9,246 bases of DNA from Phycisphaerae bacterium (GTDB lineage: Bacteria > Planctomycetota > Phycisphaerae > UBA1845 > UTPLA1): assembly GCA_029259995.1 (NCBI GenBank), contig JAJDEC010000576.1, forward strand, positions 1-9,246. The letters run 5' to 3'. The notes under the pieces are model-generated. The model was not told where the DNA came from. It did not search any database and worked only from the letters and a program-made list of their open reading frames with translations. Within the stretch, counting starts at the first letter, position 1. The number at the start of each line of letters is the position of its first letter. A program made the translations under genes and the position numbers. Positions 5,294-9,246 of the stretch are shown here, piece after piece.

Positions 5294-6592
5294 CTATCGA
5301 ATCTTCGCCACGAGCATCGTGCGATCATCGTCCGGTGCATGGCCAGCCGTAAAATCCTCGACGCCGGCCACGACGGTCTGAATCAGGCCGTCGGCCGTCA
5401 GCGTGCAATTCTCCAGGGCCTTGTCGAGTCGTTCGATGCCGAATTGTTCATGGTGCGGGTTCATCGCCTCTGTGATTCCGTCCGTATAGAAAATCACCTG
5501 ATCGCCTTTGGCGAACTGAATTTCCGCTTCGATATACTGCGTCTCTCCCATGATGCCGAGCGGCAGGCTTTGTGCGCCGTCGAGGGATGCGATGGTTCCG
5601 TCTGTGCATCGCTTGAGTCGCGGCGGGTTGTGGCCGGCGCTGGCGTAATGCATCGTGCGCGAGGGTTCGTGATAGATTCCGTAGAACGCCGTGACGAATC
5701 CGCCGATATGGCCCGTGTACTTCTCATGCAGATGATTGTTCAGGTACGACAGCAGTTTCGACGGCGGACTCGGCGGACCGGGAAATGCGTGGGCCAGGCC
5801 GTGCGTGATGGACATGATGACGGCGGCGGGCGTGCCATGACCGCTGACGTCGGCGACAAGGATGCCCCAGTGATCGTCGGGCAGCTTGAAGAAGTCGTAG
5901 TAGTCGCCGCCGGCGCGGGCGGACGTTCGATAGTAGGCGGCGAGCTGCATCGTGGAAATGTCGGGGAGTTTGTCGGGCAGAAGTGATCGTTGAATCCTGC
6001 CGACATTCTGCAATTCGCGATCGATTTCCGAATAGGCCTTTTGGAGTTCGTCCTTGAGCACGAGCGTCTGTGTGGCGCGGCCGAACAAGTTACTCATCCA
6101 GACCCATTGCGGCAGGCTTTCGTGATCAAAGGCATCGGCCTCATTGCGGGCGAGCACGACCATGTTGAGCGATTCGCCCTGGTCGTAGAGCGGCAACACG
6201 AGGATCGACTTGCAGTCGCCCAGAAACTTTCGCGCCGGATCGTCGTCAGCGAGTTCAAGCCGATTGATGATCTTCGGCTCGTTTCCGAAGATGAGAGTCG
6301 CAAAGAGACCGCCGTAGAGCACGGGCAGTCGATCGGGGTTCTTCCACGGATCGATCTTCTCTTCCCATCCGCTGAAGCGTGTTACACGGACCATGGGCGA
6401 CTCGAGTCCGCGACGACTGAGTGAAATGCGTCGATCAATGTGGACGATCTCGCTCATCTTCTCGGAATAGGTCTGCACCATTTCTTCCGGCGTGTTTTTC
6501 AAACTCAGTTCGCGCATCGTGGCGATCGTGTGTGCAAGGCGGGTTTGCCAGTCGAGTCCCGGCGAGATGGTCTCTGGATTACCGTGCGTCAT
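5294..6592 (-). CDS. GAF-SpoIIE (PP2C-type) serine/threonine phosphatase
   Basis: A cytoplasmic RsbU-like regulator that by family precedent dephosphorylates an anti-sigma-factor antagonist (STAS protein). From the ATG at 6592 it has 432 aa. A GAF-like sensory domain spans about 30-175. A probable coiled-coil linker (178-205, L-K-D-E-L-Q-K-A-Y-S-E-I-D-R) ends in the family signature Q-R-S-L-L-P. The catalytic domain (about 215-430) keeps the metal-binding acids: G-G-D-Y-Y-D near 228-233, D248 in A-D-V-S-G-H-G, D371 in Y-T-D-G-I-T-E-A, and D421-D423 in D-D-D-R-T. No STAS, anti-sigma or sigma gene lies in the window. The start is uncertain: a GTG at 6694 would add 34 basic, low-complexity residues. 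It sits against an SD-like AAGAG and only 11 nt below a TATACT box. The stop is TAG. It is divergent from the PilZ gene. Confidence 0.92.
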   Translation of the reverse strand: MTHGNPETISPGLDWQTRLAHTIATMRELSLKNTPEEMVQTYSEKMSEIVHIDRRISLSRRGLESPMVRVTRFSGWEEKIDPWKNPDRLPVLYGGLFATLIFGNEPKIINRLELADDDPARKFLGDCKSILVLPLYDQGESLNMVVLARNEADAFDHESLPQWVWMSNLFGRATQTLVLKDELQKAYSEIDRELQNVGRIQRSLLPDKLPDISTMQLAAYYRTSARAGGDYYDFFKLPDDHWGILVADVSGHGTPAAVIMSITHGLAHAFPGPPSPPSKLLSYLNNHLHEKYTGHIGGFVTAFYGIYHEPSRTMHYASAGHNPPRLKRCTDGTIASLDGAQSLPLGIMGETQYIEAEIQFAKGDQVIFYTDGITEAMNPHHEQFGIERLDKALENCTLTADGLIQTVVAGVEDFTAGHAPDDDRTMLVAKIR

Positions 6593-7003
6593 GATGATCT
6601 CGATCGTCCTTCGCCTCGGGACTGTCAGAACTCTGCTGATGTTTTCTAGCTTGTTTCGGGCCCCGCGCTCTCCGGCGGTGCGCGTCGAACTCACCTCTTG
6701 AGACTAGTATAGCGGCCCCATCGGGTGTCGGCGGCACTTCGCGTGGGCGCTGGGACGATTGATCGCAGGCGATGCCGAGGTGGACGCTTCGAGTGCGGGG
6801 ATGCGAGGACCGGCTCTTGCGTCTTATCGCAGGCCAGGTTGGTGAAGTACCCCGCGGATCTGGCTTTGGCCCCTTTTCGTATGCCGCCGGAACGGCGCAG
6901 TTGTTGCGGATCAGGACAAATCGCGTCCGAAAACACGATCGCTGACAACGGGCATTCCAATTCCAGCCGATGATCTCCTACGGCAGCCGATGCCGGAGCA
7001 ATC
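6593..7003. other. Divergent intergenic region between phosphatase and PilZ genes
   Basis: Upstream DNA of both genes, about 410 bp, or 310 bp if the phosphatase starts at the GTG at 6694. The short plus-strand frame at 6725-6973 and the minus frame crossing the region show no recognisable domain. The only clear signals are the TATACT box at 6706-6711 and the GGAG (6995-6998) that lies 5 nt before the PilZ ATG. Confidence 0.5.
6706..6711 (-). promoter_or_regulatory. Putative -10 box (TATACT) of the phosphatase gene
   Basis: TATACT on the minus strand. Transcription would begin near 6699, leaving about 107 nt before the ATG at 6592 or about 5 nt before the alternative GTG at 6694. A CCGACA upstream gives only a 14 nt spacer, so no convincing -35. 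Confidence 0.35.
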
Positions 7004-7399
7004 ATGTCCATACTCGAAACACAACACGGCCCATCCCATCGAGAGACTACCACGGGTTCCGATCGACGGGTCCATCGACGCGTGCGGGTTCGAGCCCCGG
7101 CATCCGTCTGCCTCGGCGGCGGTCCCTGGCACGACGCCGGACTGACGCGGAACGTCTCCGCAGGCGGGGCCCTGATCGAGCTGCCCGCGAGGCTCGCGGA
7201 CGAGTATGAGCCGGGTGATCCGATCCAGTTCGAAGTCCGCATGCCGGCGAGCGAAGGTGTCTGGCCGAGCCCTCAGACGAGCCGTGCCGACGCGGTTGTG
7301 CTTCGTGCATTCGATCCGACTTCGGACGCGGCGTGTGCGAACGGGGCCAAGCTTGTTGCCTTGCGATTTGTCGATCGCCTGCGATTTCAGTTTGATTAG
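7004..7399 (+). CDS. PilZ domain protein, predicted c-di-GMP receptor
   Basis: A 131 aa single-domain PilZ protein. Both parts of the c-di-GMP binding signature are present: an R-x3-R motif in R-R-V-H-R-R (21-26), and N-x-S-x2-G in N50-V-S52-A-G-G55, followed by the A-L-I-E-L strand. The later strands (G-D-P-I-Q-F-E-V at 71-78, A-D-A-V-V-L-R at 95-101, A-L-R-F-V at 119-123) fit the PilZ beta-barrel. There is no signal peptide or membrane helix. It probably acts as a cytoplasmic adaptor controlling surface, motility or secretion functions, but the partner is unknown. The start is supported by GGAG 5 nt upstream. It is divergent from a SpoIIE phosphatase gene and convergent with the metallopeptidase gene. 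About 20 disordered polar residues precede the domain. Confidence 0.88.
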   Translation: MSILETQHGPSHRETTTGSDRRVHRRVRVRAPASVCLGGGPWHDAGLTRNVSAGGALIELPARLADEYEPGDPIQFEVRMPASEGVWPSPQTSRADAVVLRAFDPTSDAACANGAKLVALRFVDRLRFQFD

Positions 7400-7471
7400 T
7401 CGCAACGATTAGACTTCGTGTCACGCCAATCCAGTCATTCGGCGCACTCATTTCCATCTCATTGACAATGT

Positions 7472-7511
7472 AAAAAACACGCGGGCGCCGGTAGTCAGTC
7501 GGCGCCGCGTG
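7472..7511 (-). terminator. Rho-independent terminator of the metallopeptidase gene
   Basis: Read on the minus strand, CACGCGGCGCCG (7511-7500) pairs with 7490-7478 through 12 base pairs with one bulged base, around a 9 nt loop. Six T residues follow (7477-7472). It lies about 63 nt past the stop of the metallopeptidase gene. There is no T-run on the plus strand, so it is directional. Confidence 0.85.
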
Positions 7512-7574
7512 CAGGCAACTTATGTCTTGATGGTGGCAATCTGTTTGCCGGGCCGTCATGCGGCCGTGGACTTG

Positions 7575-8918
7575 TCAATCTTCGTCGTGATCATGGTGTC
7601 TGCATCCGCCGCACAGGCTGATTTCGATGTCGGGGATGCCCTCGCGATCGCGCCATTCGGCCTTGTGCGAAACGGGGAGCCACTCGTCCATCCGGACGAC
7701 GCGGGCTTCCAGATTCGGGTTGATGCCCACGTTCCACATCAGGAGTTGCGGACCATTCTGGAATCCCGTCGGGAAGACGTCCGTCTGCGGAGCGGAGCGG
7801 ATGAAGGCGGCGTCCGTTTCGAGGATCTGTCGTGCGCTGGCGGCCGTGGCCATGCAGTCGTTCGGATCCGAGGAGTGTTCGAGGCCGAGCAAGTGGCCCA
7901 GTTCGTGCGAGCCGACGTTGGCGATGGCCAGGGCGACTTCTTCCGTGCTCGGGAAAAGGTTTTCAAACATGGCCATGTCTTCCGTGTAGATGATGGCTTC
8001 CTGATCGAGGTAGGCATTGCCCGTATCCACATTGTCCGCGAGTCCAAGGTATGCGCTGTTGTAGTTGCCGAAATAGAGCTTCGTGTACTGTCCAGTCGGC
8101 TTTTCGTGATGTCGGCTGTCGAGCAGCGTGACGTCGTAGTTGGCGAAGTCTTTCTTCATGTGATCGATGATGAGATCGATCATGTAGCTCGTCTTGCCGT
8201 CGTGTCGTCCGGAGATTGACTCGGCGCTGAAGGCCCGCATCGACACGGAGGGTTCGAGACCGATCTGGACGCTGGCGCCGCCCTCGAAGTCCATCCAGAC
8301 GACCTGTGAGCGGGGCGCCTGAACTTCCGAGTTCGGCTGGCGTCGTGCAGTGACGGTGTACGTGCCCGGCGCGAATCGGCCCTCGTTTGATGCAAAATGC
8401 TTGCTGCTGGAAATCGCCACGCCCAGATAGAGATGATCCGTATCGTGTCGAATCACCCGCGAGATGTAGGGATCCAGCAGGCCGCCGTAATAGGATCGAT
8501 CGTCGCTGGCATCGATGAGATCGTCGTTGCCGTTGAAGAGGGCGGCGACCGTGTTGAGGCCGCCGTGTCCGGCGATCTCGATCGTAATGCGATCGCCGGT
8601 ATCGGCAGGGCCCAGGTCGAAGACGTTGATGTCGTCGAGGTAGTTGAATTTGCCGTCAAAAGTAACGACGTTCGATTCTGTAATGACTCGAACGGACGCG
8701 GTGGAGAACATGCTGGATCGCGAGCTGTTGGAGTTCGACGAGTCCGGTGATGTGCTCCCGGTATTGGTCGACGTGGACGTTCCGGCCCCGGCGATACCGG
8801 CGCCGCCGGGAAGTACGGATACTTCGCAGCCGACGAGCAGGCCGGCCAATGTCGTCAGAGCAACACAATGACTGAAACGACGCGCAAACGGAGTCATCCG
8901 GTTGGGGTGACTGTGCAT
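7575..8918 (-). CDS. Secreted lipoprotein metzincin-type zinc metallopeptidase
   Basis: A predicted exported zinc protease of 447 aa. Residues 1-30 are a signal peptide ending in the lipobox L-V-G-C, with lipidated Cys31. A Gly/Ser/Thr/Asn-rich linker follows (about 38-70). Residues 75-192 resemble a bacterial pre-peptidase (PPC-like) beta domain, with N-V-F near 98 and a G-T-Y-T-V-T-A end strand. The peptidase domain (about 203-400) has the metzincin zinc motif H338-E-L-G-H342-L-L-G-L-E-H348, with Glu339 as base, and a likely Met-turn at Met356 in N-D-C-M-A-T, as in matrixin-like enzymes. The C-terminus has C-G-G-C (436-439) followed by a His/Asp-rich tail, H-H-D-H-D-E-D. Of three possible ATGs, the one at 8918 has AAGGAGG 6 nt upstream. 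Substrate unknown. Transcription ends at the hairpin at 7472-7511. Confidence 0.9.
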   Translation of the reverse strand: MHSHPNRMTPFARRFSHCVALTTLAGLLVGCEVSVLPGGAGIAGAGTSTSTNTGSTSPDSSNSNSSRSSMFSTASVRVITESNVVTFDGKFNYLDDINVFDLGPADTGDRITIEIAGHGGLNTVAALFNGNDDLIDASDDRSYYGGLLDPYISRVIRHDTDHLYLGVAISSSKHFASNEGRFAPGTYTVTARRQPNSEVQAPRSQVVWMDFEGGASVQIGLEPSVSMRAFSAESISGRHDGKTSYMIDLIIDHMKKDFANYDVTLLDSRHHEKPTGQYTKLYFGNYNSAYLGLADNVDTGNAYLDQEAIIYTEDMAMFENLFPSTEEVALAIANVGSHELGHLLGLEHSSDPNDCMATAASARQILETDAAFIRSAPQTDVFPTGFQNGPQLLMWNVGINPNLEARVVRMDEWLPVSHKAEWRDREGIPDIEISLCGGCRHHDHDED

Positions 8919-9246
8919 AAGTTGCCTCCTTGTGCACATCCACCGACCTACCTCCGTGGGGCGAGTCAGTTAGACTAGAATTTGTTGTTGCCGGCTCCGG
9001 CCGACGAGTGACTGAAATAACTGTACAATTCAGCATGCGTTGAAAAGCGGCTTATCGGCTTGGCAACAGAACTTGCCGACATCTGCGCGGAAGACCAATG
9101 GACGTATTGGAGTTGGGCTGGTCCAGTAACCTGTTACGTCGCGATTTTCAGGCCCGTCGATTGGTTGTCGAATCGATGTGTCCGCGTGAGCGAAATACCG
9201 AATGGTGATCGAACTTGGGTTGGGATCTCAATGAGTTTGGCGACGT
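8919..9246. other. Upstream region of the metallopeptidase gene, no gene seen
   Basis: About 330 bp up to the window edge. It contains the ribosome binding site at 8925-8931 and, on the plus strand, two -10-like hexamers: TAGAAT at 8976-8981 and TACAAT at 9024-9029. These could serve a plus-strand gene beyond the window. On the minus strand, TACAGT at 9020-9025 is a weak candidate for the metallopeptidase gene. An ATG at 9231 begins a plus frame that runs off the edge, but it has no Shine-Dalgarno and only five codons are visible. Confidence 0.45.
8925..8931 (-). promoter_or_regulatory. Strong Shine-Dalgarno deciding the metallopeptidase start
   Basis: AAGGAGG on the minus strand, 6 nt before the ATG at 8918. 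It rules out the in-frame ATG at 8939, which lies upstream of it, and is better placed than the ATG at 8897. Confidence 0.85.

Noticed and set aside
5261..5986. 241-codon plus-strand open frame opposite the phosphatase
   Set aside because: Antisense to the conserved PP2C domain, with no recognisable motif.
7509..8219. 236-codon plus-strand open frame opposite the metallopeptidase
   Set aside because: Antisense to the HExxH domain and crosses the terminator hairpin; no ribosome binding site or domain.
9134..9245. Minus-strand frame entering from the right edge and ending at a TAA at 9134-9136
   Set aside because: Only about 36 codons, third-position GC is low compared with the real genes, and no recognisable sequence; it could be a gene tail but cannot be supported.

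Overview
The window looks like a piece of a moderately GC-rich bacterial chromosome, most likely from the Planctomycetota (Phycisphaerae or a relative). This is inferred from gene content: a small two-helix membrane protein ending in a C-x2-C...C-x2-C ribbon with an 'L-Y-x-L-x-G-L-P...R-C-P-E-C-G' pattern, an archaeal-type phosphoglycerate mutase, secreted metallopeptidases, a SpoIIE-type phosphatase, and intergenic DNA rich in hairpin repeats. No taxonomic marker gene is present.

Layout from left to right. Bases 1-604 (minus) hold the N-terminal 201 codons of an exported protein resembling the propeptide of M12B/reprolysin-like metallopeptidases. Bases 605-1352 are non-coding and carry two clusters of hairpins (874-982 and 1112-1208). 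Bases 1353-2549 (minus) encode a cofactor-independent phosphoglycerate mutase (ApgM type) with a GTG start. Bases 3004-3669 (plus) encode a Cro/CI-type HTH regulator fused to a LexA/S24 autoprotease domain; it is probably translated from a leaderless mRNA and has Asn-Gly where the family usually has Ala-Gly. It converges on a zinc-ribbon membrane protein at 3721-4119 (minus). Bases 4412-5221 (plus) encode a class I SAM-dependent methyltransferase with a TTG start, converging on a GAF-SpoIIE phosphatase at 5294-6592 (minus). A PilZ (c-di-GMP receptor) protein at 7004-7399 (plus) is divergent from that phosphatase. Bases 7575-8918 (minus) encode a lipoprotein metzincin metallopeptidase with a strong intrinsic terminator at 7472-7511. 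Bases 8919-9246 are upstream DNA with no convincing gene.

The genes are mostly monocistronic, with alternating strands and individual intergenic regions, so I do not see one obvious multi-gene system. The shared themes are signalling (S24 repressor, SpoIIE phosphatase, PilZ) and secreted proteolysis (two metallopeptidases). The most notable features are the TTC-triloop hairpin array, the atypical presumed cleavage site and leaderless start of the S24 regulator, and the His/Asp-rich tail of the lipoprotein protease. Several upstream regions also contain a clear -10-like hexamer (TATACT, TAGAAT, TACAAT or TATAAT) without a recognisable -35.
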